Positions 8,770-16,358 of a stretch of DNA of 64,000 nt are shown piece after piece; the first letter of the stretch is position 1; every line of letters begins with the position of its first letter. Where the stretch lies: contig CAWBCI010000070.1 in the NCBI GenBank assembly GCA_963787195.1, positions 1-64,000 on the forward strand, given 5' to 3'. Under the pieces are notes generated by a model. It saw only the letters and a program-made list of their open reading frames with translations. It did not search any database and was not told where the DNA came from. The translations under genes were made by a program, and so were the position numbers. This DNA comes from CAWBCI01 sp963787195. GTDB lineage: Bacteria; Bacteroidota; Bacteroidia; Bacteroidales; JAGOPY01.

Positions 8770-8848
8770 GATATTAGGTATTGGATATTAGGTATTGGTT
8801 ATTGGTAACACAGCTGACTAACGACTAACGACTAACGACTAACGACTT
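8770..8848. repeat. Tandem repeats: 14-bp duplication and ACGACTA heptamer array
   Basis: GATATTAGGTATTG occurs twice in tandem at 8770-8797. After a short gap, the heptamer ACGACTA is iterated from 8814 to 8848 (one imperfect, three exact and one terminal variant copy). The array is non-coding and sits between the groES and glutaredoxin genes. Confidence 0.85.
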
Positions 8849-8852
8849 GAAG

Positions 8853-9431
8853 CTATAAACCCAGCAACTGGTTGATCCTGTTCTTATCGAATCCTACTAT
8901 TATGGTGCCGTCTATATCGGTCTGAGGAACACCCTGCTGCCCGGTCCGGCGCACCAGGTCCTCAGCAGCCTGCTGGTCCCTCGATACATCCACATCCCGG
9001 AAAGGAATACGGTTTTTCCGGAGATAGGATTTTAATGTGTTACACCAGCTACAGGTGGGTGTGGAATATACGGTTACACTTTTCATGGGCTTGCCATCAG
9101 TTTGCATATTGGCAAAAACTGCATCTTCGAAAATAGTTTTATAATAATTATTCTCATTGCAACCCTTGATCACATTCCTGAACTGGCCTTTTTCGAATAT
9201 TAAAAGGGCCGGCACCGAATTCACCGGATAGTTGGGATGTATGTCCCGGACTTTCGAGACATCAGCCATCAGAATAGTCACCCCTTCAATTTTTTCAGAT
9301 GCTTTACCTATATTGTGCAAAGCACATTCATTGGGTTCGGAACCCGGCTTATATAGCAAAAGATAAGCTTTTGGCAGGTCCTTGATCTTGTTAATCAGCT
9401 CTTGATGTGAATTTATTTCTGGTAATATCAT
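8853..9431 (-). CDS. Thioredoxin-like domain fused to a glutaredoxin
   Basis: The C-terminal domain (about residues 118-192) is a compact NrdH/YruB-type glutaredoxin with redox motif CSWC (residues 127-130), the cis-proline region GQQGVPQTDIDG and a closing GFDKNRINQLL. The N-terminal domain (residues 1-108) resembles thioredoxin, including the cis-Pro segment NSVPALLIFEKG, but has no CxxC; the equivalent place reads KPGSEPNEC. A redox-dead thioredoxin fold could provide partner binding. Likely a cytosolic thiol-disulfide oxidoreductase. The start is the ATG at 9431. Confidence 0.82.
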   Translation of the reverse strand: MILPEINSHQELINKIKDLPKAYLLLYKPGSEPNECALHNIGKASEKIEGVTILMADVSKVRDIHPNYPVNSVPALLIFEKGQFRNVIKGCNENNYYKTIFEDAVFANMQTDGKPMKSVTVYSTPTCSWCNTLKSYLRKNRIPFRDVDVSRDQQAAEDLVRRTGQQGVPQTDIDGTIIVGFDKNRINQLLGL

Positions 9432-9626
9432 TTTATGAATAGAATTTGATTTGGCTGCAGTTTTATCAAGATATATGCCAGAATACCCTATTTAGAAGTG
9501 TTTCTAAATTGACTGCCTCTTTGAGTCAGCTTCTGAGTGAAGCAAAAGTGAAGGTCAGCAGCGGAACGAATTAAGGGATCAGACTTTTTCATGAACAATG
9601 CTCAATTAGCACCATGACCGCTATAT

Positions 9627-9938
9627 TCAAAAAGTTCCTTGTTTTCCTCTGCCGCCAAATCCATAGTCTGACATTCCGTCAGTTAGTCCCTTGCCATGTT
9701 TCCTGAATATTTTCCGGATATTCTGATAGTCAAGATAATAAAGCAGTTTGATGGAAAAATTATTGGCTGCCGCTGATCCAAGTGTGGCATTAAGTTCCCT
9801 GAAATAATTTTTGCCGGTATTGTCTGCCTGAGTATAGATAGCATTTTTCCAGGAAATTAGCATTTCGCTTCCGGGGGCAAAATACCAGGTGAGAAACATA
9901 TCAATATTGAATGCATTGTAAGTAAAATCTTTGTTTAA
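9627..9938 (-). pseudogene. C-terminal remainder of the DUF5916 protein, shifted by one frame
   Basis: This segment continues the upstream DUF5916 protein in a different frame: DFTYNAFNIDMFLTWYFAPG reads straight on after the point where the main frame derails. DUF5916 proteins typically end with such an FxxDM...W.FAPGSE block. Removing one A from AAAC near 9935 (minus strand GTTAAACAAAG, 9929-9939) restores a continuous protein of about 835 residues. It could be a sequencing error or a genuine recent mutation. Confidence 0.8.
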
Positions 9939-12135
9939 CCGCGTAATCCGTTTTATTCAAATATCCCTGTACATCAAGGTTATAGAACTCATTGTATTCG
10001 GCTTTGAATAAATAATGCCTCAGCCTGAAACTCAGATTTAAGTTTTCATTGAAAGTATAATTCAAATTTAAAGTGTTGACAATGTTCTGAATATCCCTTT
10101 TTCCAAAAACAATAACCGGACTTGCCGGGGGAGCAAGACTGTCGCTTACATAGCCTATATCATTGTTATTAATTTGATAAGTCGAGGAAATGGCCAGAAA
10201 CAATTTATCACTGAACCGGATACGTGGGCCAAGGCGAAAGTAATAGTCAAAATGCCGGTAAGGTGCCGACCAGGTGAGTCCTGAACTGAAATCCAGGACG
10301 AATTTTTTTGAATAATCAGGTGATAGAAAGAAACTGCCTGTATAGGATGCAGGGTACCTGATCATACGACCTGCTACCCTGGGCTCGAAATAATCATGGG
10401 TTTCCAGGGGATTGACAGACAGATCGATTCCGGCAGTAAGTTGCTTGCTAAAAACCGTATGATTGGAAAAACTGATATTGAAACTCGTGAATTTCCTGGG
10501 GGCGTAAAGGGTGTTATAGTTAAATTCAATTTCATTAACCATTTCAAGGATTTTCCAGAAGCGATCGAAAATATAATATCCGAAATAAGCGCCGTTATTG
10601 AATATATTGTTCTTTTGAACATAACCCATATCGTTAGGATCATAGGTGTCGCTGACGGAGGTTTGCCAGACACTGTAACGGGCATTTCCACTTATTTTTT
10701 CAATGCCTATGTCATAGCGGTGACCAAAGGCCGGAGATCCGTGTGAAAAATATTTCTGGGTTACATTCAGCATGCCCAATACATCGTAACGGTTTTGCTT
10801 ATCAGCTAATTTGAATTCAGTACCGGATACATTGGCGGTATATTCATCTTTACCCATATAAACATTAGTATTATAAAGGCTGAAATAAGAATTATTCCTT
10901 ATTGACTTATCCAGGACCAGCATATTGTAATTCGTAAAAGGCTGGGTCCGGATCTTCTTTTCCACCCCTGCAGTGTCAAGTATTATCGCGTAACTGGCAT
11001 CAGTCATGGCATTGAACACGCCTATCCCGAAGCCTTTACGGTTTCGCCCGGAAACCTTGCTTGCATTCAGGATCCGGCTTTCCTCCGGGTTTTTAAGGAT
11101 CTTAGCTGATGCGTAAGTGTCTGCAATTTTCTCATATCCTATTGGCATAGCTCCGATCCGCCGGCTGTAAAAAATATTTCCCCGGGTGAACATCTCTATT
11201 CCTTCTGTGAAAAATTGCCTTTTTTCTTCATAATAAGTTTCATAAGGACTCAGGTTAATTACCTGGTCATCCGATGGTACCTGGCTGAAATCGGGGATAA
11301 GGGTCATGTCAAGAGTATAGCTTTCGCTGATGCCGTATTTGAGATCGGTGCCATAAGCAAAATTTGACAGCCATTTGCCTGACTCAGGAGTTTTTTCTAT
11401 GGAGCCTGAAATATAGGGTTCAAGGGAAAGACGCAGGGGAGGGTTCAGATCCTTTAGCCCCATAAGTATGCCGGCTTGATTTCGTATACCGCTGATCTTT
11501 TTATCAACCGGACTCCAGCAGGATAATTCACGGTTCCTCCGCTCTTCCCGGAAAAAATTGATGCCCCATTCCTGAACTTCCTCCTTAGGAAATCTCAGTG
11601 CTGAATAAGGAATAGCGATTTCTACCGTCCAGCCTTTGTCATCGATCTTTACTTTACTTTTCCAAACCGCGTTCCAGTTCAGGTCATCATCTTTATTATA
11701 ATGCTTGACATCCAGTTGGATACCGGATGCATATACCATAAAGTCAAATGAATTCTGGCCGTCGTCATAGGGTGAAATATCCACGGAAAAATTGTCAGCG
11801 TTCAAATCCTCCTGGTCCCTTTTTCCAAGTTCAGTGAGTATACTATCGGGTGCTGTGTCATAAAGCCTGGCTCCGATATATATGGCTAAATCATCGTAAA
11901 CCACCCTGACTTCAGTATGTTGGGTAGGAGGGCTCAGATTGTAAGGACTATATTGAATAAAGTGACCGGCAGGGCTTGCAAGAGACCATGCCGGATCATC
12001 CAATACACCATCGATGCGGGGTGCTTCCATTATCCGCTCAGCCCTGATGATTTTTCTAGCCCCTTCAGCCCTTAAACTGATCGTCTGTATCAGGATCAAT
12101 ATCAACAGCAGCGCTTTCCCTATCGGCTTAAACAT
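9901..12135 (-). CDS. DUF5916 family outer-membrane/periplasmic protein with CBM9-like N-terminus, frameshifted near its end
   Basis: After a signal peptide (MFKPIGKALLLILILIQTIS) comes a carbohydrate-binding-module-9-like sandwich of about 190 residues with DGVLDDPAWS and VRVVYDDLAIYIGARLYD, then the long DUF5916 region with tyrosine-rich beta strands suggesting an outer-membrane barrel (EEKRQFFTEGIEMF, LTWSAPYRHFDYYFRLG). The function of the family is unknown. The in-frame start at 12156 is TTG; the ATG at 12135 gives a clean signal peptide and is preferred. The frame ends prematurely; the true C-terminus is encoded at 9627-9938. Confidence 0.85.
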   Translation of the reverse strand: MFKPIGKALLLILILIQTISLRAEGARKIIRAERIMEAPRIDGVLDDPAWSLASPAGHFIQYSPYNLSPPTQHTEVRVVYDDLAIYIGARLYDTAPDSILTELGKRDQEDLNADNFSVDISPYDDGQNSFDFMVYASGIQLDVKHYNKDDDLNWNAVWKSKVKIDDKGWTVEIAIPYSALRFPKEEVQEWGINFFREERRNRELSCWSPVDKKISGIRNQAGILMGLKDLNPPLRLSLEPYISGSIEKTPESGKWLSNFAYGTDLKYGISESYTLDMTLIPDFSQVPSDDQVINLSPYETYYEEKRQFFTEGIEMFTRGNIFYSRRIGAMPIGYEKIADTYASAKILKNPEESRILNASKVSGRNRKGFGIGVFNAMTDASYAIILDTAGVEKKIRTQPFTNYNMLVLDKSIRNNSYFSLYNTNVYMGKDEYTANVSGTEFKLADKQNRYDVLGMLNVTQKYFSHGSPAFGHRYDIGIEKISGNARYSVWQTSVSDTYDPNDMGYVQKNNIFNNGAYFGYYIFDRFWKILEMVNEIEFNYNTLYAPRKFTSFNISFSNHTVFSKQLTAGIDLSVNPLETHDYFEPRVAGRMIRYPASYTGSFFLSPDYSKKFVLDFSSGLTWSAPYRHFDYYFRLGPRIRFSDKLFLAISSTYQINNNDIGYVSDSLAPPASPVIVFGKRDIQNIVNTLNLNYTFNENLNLSFRLRHYLFKAEYNEFYNLDVQGYLNKTDYAVKQRFYLQCIQY

Positions 12136-12153
12136 ACGTTTCTTTTGGAATAT

Positions 12154-12161
12154 CAAAAATA
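12154..12161 (-). promoter_or_regulatory. Possible -7 element of the DUF5916 gene
   Basis: TATTTTTG on the minus strand, 19 bases before the ATG; a TTTG lies 16 bp further upstream, shorter than the usual spacing. Confidence 0.3.
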
Positions 12162-12212
12162 GAAAATATCAAGTCTGCAAAAAGCTGCAAACCGACGAAA
12201 TTCGCATATGGA

Positions 12213-12737
12213 TCAACGATTAGCCTCTTCCATGATTTGGCTGTAAAGGGAGTAATTTTCATCATCAAAACATATAAAAATTACTTTTAGAATTTTGGTG
12301 TTATTTTGAAGGAAGGCATTGACAGTATTAATTGCTAACCTGGCCGCCTCCTTTTTAGGATAGCCATAAACTCCGGTGGAAATATTTGGAAAAGCTATCG
12401 AATTACAATCACTCTCTGTAGCCAGCTCCAGACTGTTGAGGTAACAATTCCTGAGCAGTTCTGCCTCCTTTCCTCCATGACGACCGTAAATGGGCCCAAC
12501 GGTATGGATCACATAGCTGGCATGCAAATTATAGCCTTTGGTAATGCGGGCTTCTCCGGTAGGACAACCGCCAATGGTTTTACATTCTTCCAATAATTGA
12601 GGTCCGGCTGCCCGGTGTATGGCGCCGTCAACCCCGCCGCCTCCGAGCAGGGATGAATTTGCTGCATTTACAATGGCATCTACCCTAAGTTTTGTAATAT
12701 CCCCTTTCTGAACTTCCATGCGCATGTCCATATGCAT
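12213..12737 (-). CDS. Macro-domain protein (O-acetyl-ADP-ribose deacetylase type)
   Basis: Macro domains of this MacroD/YmdB class bind ADP-ribose and hydrolyse O-acetyl-ADP-ribose or ADP-ribosyl-glutamate/aspartate. All landmarks are present: QKGDITKLRVDAIVNAANSS, the catalytic loop LLGGGGVDGAIHRAAG, CPTGEARITKGYNL, YVIHTVGPIY, and the second phosphate loop FPNISTGVYGYP. The 174-residue length is normal. Several ATGs crowd the 5' end (MHMDMRMEV); homologues suggest one of the last two may be the true start. It starts 5 bp after the nfeD stop, so the two are probably cotranscribed. Confidence 0.92.
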   Translation of the reverse strand: MHMDMRMEVQKGDITKLRVDAIVNAANSSLLGGGGVDGAIHRAAGPQLLEECKTIGGCPTGEARITKGYNLHASYVIHTVGPIYGRHGGKEAELLRNCYLNSLELATESDCNSIAFPNISTGVYGYPKKEAARLAINTVNAFLQNNTKILKVIFICFDDENYSLYSQIMEEANR

Positions 12738-12742
12738 TGAAT

Positions 12743-14137
12743 TTAAGCCTTATCACTGGGTAAATCAATTTTTCTGACAAATAACTGCCCGCTTTCATAC
12801 CGGGCCACCTCAACCGGCTCATCCCTGTCTATATAACTGCTAAGGGCCGTCGCGTCGAAAACTTCGTCCCCGATTTTCACCTTTCCTGCCGGCCGGAGTA
12901 TGGTATAAGCCACCCCGGTTCTTCCTACCATATCCCTGTACCCTTTATCCGAAACCGAATAGCCTTCCGATGATTTCTGGACCGTTTCCAGTGCAAGGGA
13001 CCCAAAAAATTTGTTCTTGCTGAAGAGTGCCCGGGTTGTGAGATATGATATAAGTATGGCAGCGAACATGGATATGATTACCAGGAAGAAAGAAGTCACC
13101 AGGCTGACCATTTTTACATTTGAGAAATCAAAACCTACATTCCCGACCATGGCCAGGGTAAGTCCGGCGACGATAAAGGTAATCCCCAGGATTCCAGTGA
13201 CACCAAAGCCGGGTATCACGAAGATCTCCACGGCTAAAAGTATCAGGCCGGCTATAAAGAGAAGAATCTCCCAGTTATTGGCAAGCCCCTCGATGTAGAG
13301 GGGGGCGAAATACAGCAGGGCTGCTATTATGGCTGCTATTATAGGAAACCCAATTCCGGGAGTTTGAAATTCAAAATAAATACCGGCTATAATGATAATG
13401 ATGAGTATACTGCTTATGATAGGATTTATAAGAAAGCCAATGAACTTGTCCGTGGCGGTTTCATGGTGGTCGATGATCTGATAGTCAGTTATTCCGGCCA
13501 GTTTTAAAACTTCTGAAGTATTTTCGGCTATTCCGTTGCAATAACCATATTTCAGTGCTTCGGTAGCTGTAAAAGTCAGAACACTCCCTGAGTCAATGAC
13601 ACCCGCAATAGAAATTCTCGGATCCACCATAGCCTGGGCAATTTCCGGGTCTCTTCCGGTGGCTTCGGCAGTGGCCCTCATCATGGCCCTCATGTATGAC
13701 TGGTACTTGTCGGGGACAACTTCCCCGCTCTGGTTCACGACTGTGGCCGCCCCGATGGTAGCTTCTTTGGTCATATAAATACTGTCGCAGGCTATGGATA
13801 TGAGAGCGCCGGCAGATGCAGCATTATGATCAACAAATACATACACAGGTATTTCTGATTTCAGGATACGGGTGCGGATGGAATCCGCGGCATCCAGCAA
13901 TCCACCATAGGTGTTCATTTGTATCAGGATAATGTCGGCATGGGCTTCACGGGCCTTGATAAATGCTTCCTTGGTAGTCCTCCATACAGGCGGTGCAATT
14001 TCTTTATCTATATAAAATTTATAAATTATTTTTTTTGAATGAATAGTTGTATCGGATACTTCAGTCCCGAAGGCTGTATTCATCATTCCTGAAAAAAATA
14101 AAAAAAAGATAAATGGCAAACCGATGATCCTGGCCAT
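12743..14137 (-). CDS. nfeD: NfeD-family membrane serine protease (ClpP-class)
   Basis: Long NfeD proteins combine a periplasmic ClpP-like serine protease, several membrane helices and a C-terminal OB-fold, and usually act with stomatin/prohibitin-like proteins in membrane quality control. Here a signal peptide (residues 1-24) precedes a ClpP-class domain with NTYGGLLDAADSIRTRI and the nucleophile segment HNAASAGALISIACD. Hydrophobic helices occupy about residues 230-370, and the soluble C-terminal domain contains VGRTGVAYTILRPAGKVKIG. The 464-residue length fits the long form. The usual slipin partner is not adjacent. Confidence 0.9.
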   Translation of the reverse strand: MARIIGLPFIFFLFFSGMMNTAFGTEVSDTTIHSKKIIYKFYIDKEIAPPVWRTTKEAFIKAREAHADIILIQMNTYGGLLDAADSIRTRILKSEIPVYVFVDHNAASAGALISIACDSIYMTKEATIGAATVVNQSGEVVPDKYQSYMRAMMRATAEATGRDPEIAQAMVDPRISIAGVIDSGSVLTFTATEALKYGYCNGIAENTSEVLKLAGITDYQIIDHHETATDKFIGFLINPIISSILIIIIIAGIYFEFQTPGIGFPIIAAIIAALLYFAPLYIEGLANNWEILLFIAGLILLAVEIFVIPGFGVTGILGITFIVAGLTLAMVGNVGFDFSNVKMVSLVTSFFLVIISMFAAILISYLTTRALFSKNKFFGSLALETVQKSSEGYSVSDKGYRDMVGRTGVAYTILRPAGKVKIGDEVFDATALSSYIDRDEPVEVARYESGQLFVRKIDLPSDKA

Positions 14138-14207
14138 GATGTATGATTTATTTGAAATGAAATTCAGCTTGTAAGAAAGGCTTAAAATTAAGCAATTCTG
14201 CTCAATT

Positions 14208-14996
14208 TCAGAAATGTTTCCTTACACTGTTCAGCATCGCTTCATGGATAATACTATTGCTTGAAATTAAAGTCCTTCCATAAATAAAATCATTGCCACC
14301 CTGAAAATCAGTCAACTTTCCCCCGGCTTGTTGAACGATCAGCGTACCCGCGGAAACATCCCAGGGATTCAGGCCATATTCATAAAAGCCTTCAAAACGC
14401 CCGCAAGCCACATAGGCCAGGTCGGCTGCCGCGGAACCCAGACGTCTCAGTCCGCTGCTGGATTTCATAAAATCCTTGAAAAGCTCCAGGTAATTATCCA
14501 CCTTGTCGAAATGAGTATAGGGGAATCCGGTAGCAATAAGGGATTTAGACAGGTCTGAAATTTTCGAAACATGTATACTCCGATTGTTCAGAAAGGCTTT
14601 TGAACCCTTCCAGGCATAAAAACACTCATCCCGGTTAATTTCATAAACCACTCCCGAAATGACTTCATCCCCAGCCATAAGTCCTATGCTGACTGAAAAG
14701 ACAGGAATTGAATGCAGGAAATTCGTGGTTCCGTCAAGGGGATCTATCACCCATTTTAGTTCTCCATTCCCTTCAGAATGGGTGCCTTCTTCGGCGAGGA
14801 TACCCGCTTCCGGCAGGAGCTTGCGTAATTGGTTCACTATAAGCTCTTCGGAATGTTTATCGACATAGCTGACAAAATCATGTTCCCCTTTCATTTTTAT
14901 GTCATCACCCGACACCCTTTCCTTTTCATTCAGTATATATTTTCCCGTATCCTTTGCAATACGACATACCTCAAGGGTAATTTTTTCCAGTTCCAT
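14208..14996 (-). CDS. suhB: Inositol monophosphatase family protein
   Basis: A lithium-sensitive-type phosphatase of the IMPase/SuhB/CysQ superfamily, probably acting on inositol-1-phosphate or a related sugar/nucleotide phosphate. Metal-site motifs are visible: the AEEGTHSEG segment, WVIDPLDGTTNFLHSIP (residues about 83-99) and the C-terminal GLNPWDVSAGTLIVQQAGGK. The 262-residue length is standard. The frame opens with a TTG at 14999, but the ATG three bases on is preferred. The stop of lgt lies only 4 bp upstream, suggesting an lgt-suhB transcript. SuhB is the best-fitting name, though substrate specificity cannot be read from sequence. Confidence 0.88.
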   Translation of the reverse strand: MELEKITLEVCRIAKDTGKYILNEKERVSGDDIKMKGEHDFVSYVDKHSEELIVNQLRKLLPEAGILAEEGTHSEGNGELKWVIDPLDGTTNFLHSIPVFSVSIGLMAGDEVISGVVYEINRDECFYAWKGSKAFLNNRSIHVSKISDLSKSLIATGFPYTHFDKVDNYLELFKDFMKSSSGLRRLGSAAADLAYVACGRFEGFYEYGLNPWDVSAGTLIVQQAGGKLTDFQGGNDFIYGRTLISSNSIIHEAMLNSVRKHF

Positions 14997-15000
14997 CAAT

Positions 15001-16161
15001 TTATGCCTCCTGTTTTCTATGAAATTTCCATCTGAAAAAATAAAAACCTGCCAGGCCGGCCAGCATCATTCCTATCGCGATCATTTCGGCCTGGGTCAAA
15101 CTCAAACCTGCGAAATGATAACGGATATTGATGCGGATCTGTTCAATTGTAAAGCGTTCTATTCCATTCAAAATAAGATACAGTGAAAAGAGCATGCCGG
15201 GAATTTTAAGCTTCTTCCTGAAAAACCATAAAACCAGGAAAAGGAGAACAGCCATCATGGTTTCATAGAATGATGTAGGGAAAACAGCCTGACCCAGGAC
15301 AAAGCAATGATCACCGGTACAACCCGGAATGAAAATACCTTCGTTGATTACGTTATGGGGGAATTTGAAAGCCCACATCCAATCGGGTAAAAAGCCCATC
15401 CATCCGGGTTTGGGCAGATCATTTACCACACCCCAGCAGCCGTCGCCCGAGAGTTGACAGCCTATCCTCCCAACTCCATAAGCTAACATCAGGCCAGGTG
15501 CAGCCACATCGGCTATGACCGGCCAGGGTATGCTGTTTCTTTCAGCATAAATCGAAACAGCAATGGCTGCCACTATAAATCCTCCGTAAAATGCCAGACC
15601 GCTAAATGAAAATAAGGTGTGTATGGGATCAGTGAAGAGTTGATTGAGGTGTTCAATAACATCGAAAAGCTTGGCACCTGCCACCCCGAAGATGGCTGCA
15701 ACTATCAGGATATTCCCGGTGAGCTGGTAAGGCCTGATGCTTACTTTGGTGACCAGGGGTTCCTTAAGCCTTTTCCTTGCTTTCTGGTAATATGTATAAT
15801 AAGTATAAGCAGCAGCAATCAAAATGCCCCCTATCCAGTTGCCTTTGGATGATGTAATGTAGTCCTGGGGATTCGCAGAAAAATCAGCATAGGATAAAAT
15901 AATACCGATGAGTTTAAATCCAATAAAGAAACTAATAATCGCGGTAAGGATCAGCTCCCACAATCCTGCAGGTTTGCCCTGAATTTCTTCCCTGAATAAA
16001 GGATGGAGGACTTTTTCCCGCTCCTTCCTTTTAAGTTCGAGATAAATAATAAATCCTCCTGTCACAAAGGCCATAGCCACGAAAAAACCATAGGTCTGTA
16101 TTGGCAGGTTGAGATGTGTGCCCAGGAAACTATTGATGAGGTCAGTGATTTTTGCGTACAT
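15001..16161 (-). CDS. lgt: Prolipoprotein diacylglyceryl transferase
   Basis: Lgt adds diacylglycerol from phosphatidylglycerol to the lipobox cysteine of prolipoproteins, the first step of lipoprotein maturation in the inner membrane. The protein is polytopic and carries AYGVGRIGCQLSGDGCWG, the family's GRIG signature, plus the family-like FSGLAFYGGFIVAAI. About 386 residues, longer than the proteobacterial enzyme, as in other Bacteroidota. An in-frame extension up to 16239 is translated heptamer repeat, so the ATG at 16161 (MYAKITDL) is chosen. Confidence 0.9.
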   Translation of the reverse strand: MYAKITDLINSFLGTHLNLPIQTYGFFVAMAFVTGGFIIYLELKRKEREKVLHPLFREEIQGKPAGLWELILTAIISFFIGFKLIGIILSYADFSANPQDYITSSKGNWIGGILIAAAYTYYTYYQKARKRLKEPLVTKVSIRPYQLTGNILIVAAIFGVAGAKLFDVIEHLNQLFTDPIHTLFSFSGLAFYGGFIVAAIAVSIYAERNSIPWPVIADVAAPGLMLAYGVGRIGCQLSGDGCWGVVNDLPKPGWMGFLPDWMWAFKFPHNVINEGIFIPGCTGDHCFVLGQAVFPTSFYETMMAVLLFLVLWFFRKKLKIPGMLFSLYLILNGIERFTIEQIRINIRYHFAGLSLTQAEMIAIGMMLAGLAGFYFFRWKFHRKQEA

Positions 16162-16166
16162 GATGC

Positions 16167-16174
16167 CAAAGATA
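16167..16174 (-). promoter_or_regulatory. Possible -7 element directly before the lgt start codon
   Basis: TATCTTTG on the minus strand matches TAnnTTTG and is separated from the lgt ATG by only five bases, which would give a leaderless or nearly leaderless mRNA. No good -33 element is visible. Confidence 0.3.
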
Positions 16175-16186
16175 GGGAAATACCTC

Positions 16187-16221
16187 ATTGAACATTGAAC
16201 ATTGACGATTGAGCATTGAAC
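16187..16221. repeat. ATTGAAC heptamer tandem array
   Basis: Five consecutive 7-bp units: ATTGAAC, ATTGAAC, ATTGACG, ATTGAGC, ATTGAAC. It lies in the spacer between lgt and the divergent P-type ATPase gene and inflates the lgt reading frame upstream. Confidence 0.9.
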
Positions 16222-16306
16222 AGTGGAAAGGTAGATCACATTGGTTAATTAGTGCTAAATAAATTGCGGAATCGCTTCATTATTAAGACTTTTTAACATA
16301 GACAAG

Positions 16307-16338
16307 GTTGCTATAGCCTGCCCGGAGCAGTAACTTTG
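16307..16338 (+). promoter_or_regulatory. Predicted promoter of the P-type ATPase gene
   Basis: GTTG (16307-16310), 20 bp, then TAACTTTG (16331-16338): a full -7 match and three of four -33 bases. The leader would be only about 15 bases long. Confidence 0.5.
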
Positions 16339-16358
16339 CATTGTAAAATATTTTGACC

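Noticed and set aside
8770..8848. Possible CRISPR-like repeats
   Set aside because: Units are 7 or 14 bp and directly adjacent with no spacers, and no cas gene is present. The same holds for the arrays at 16187 and 36868-37348.
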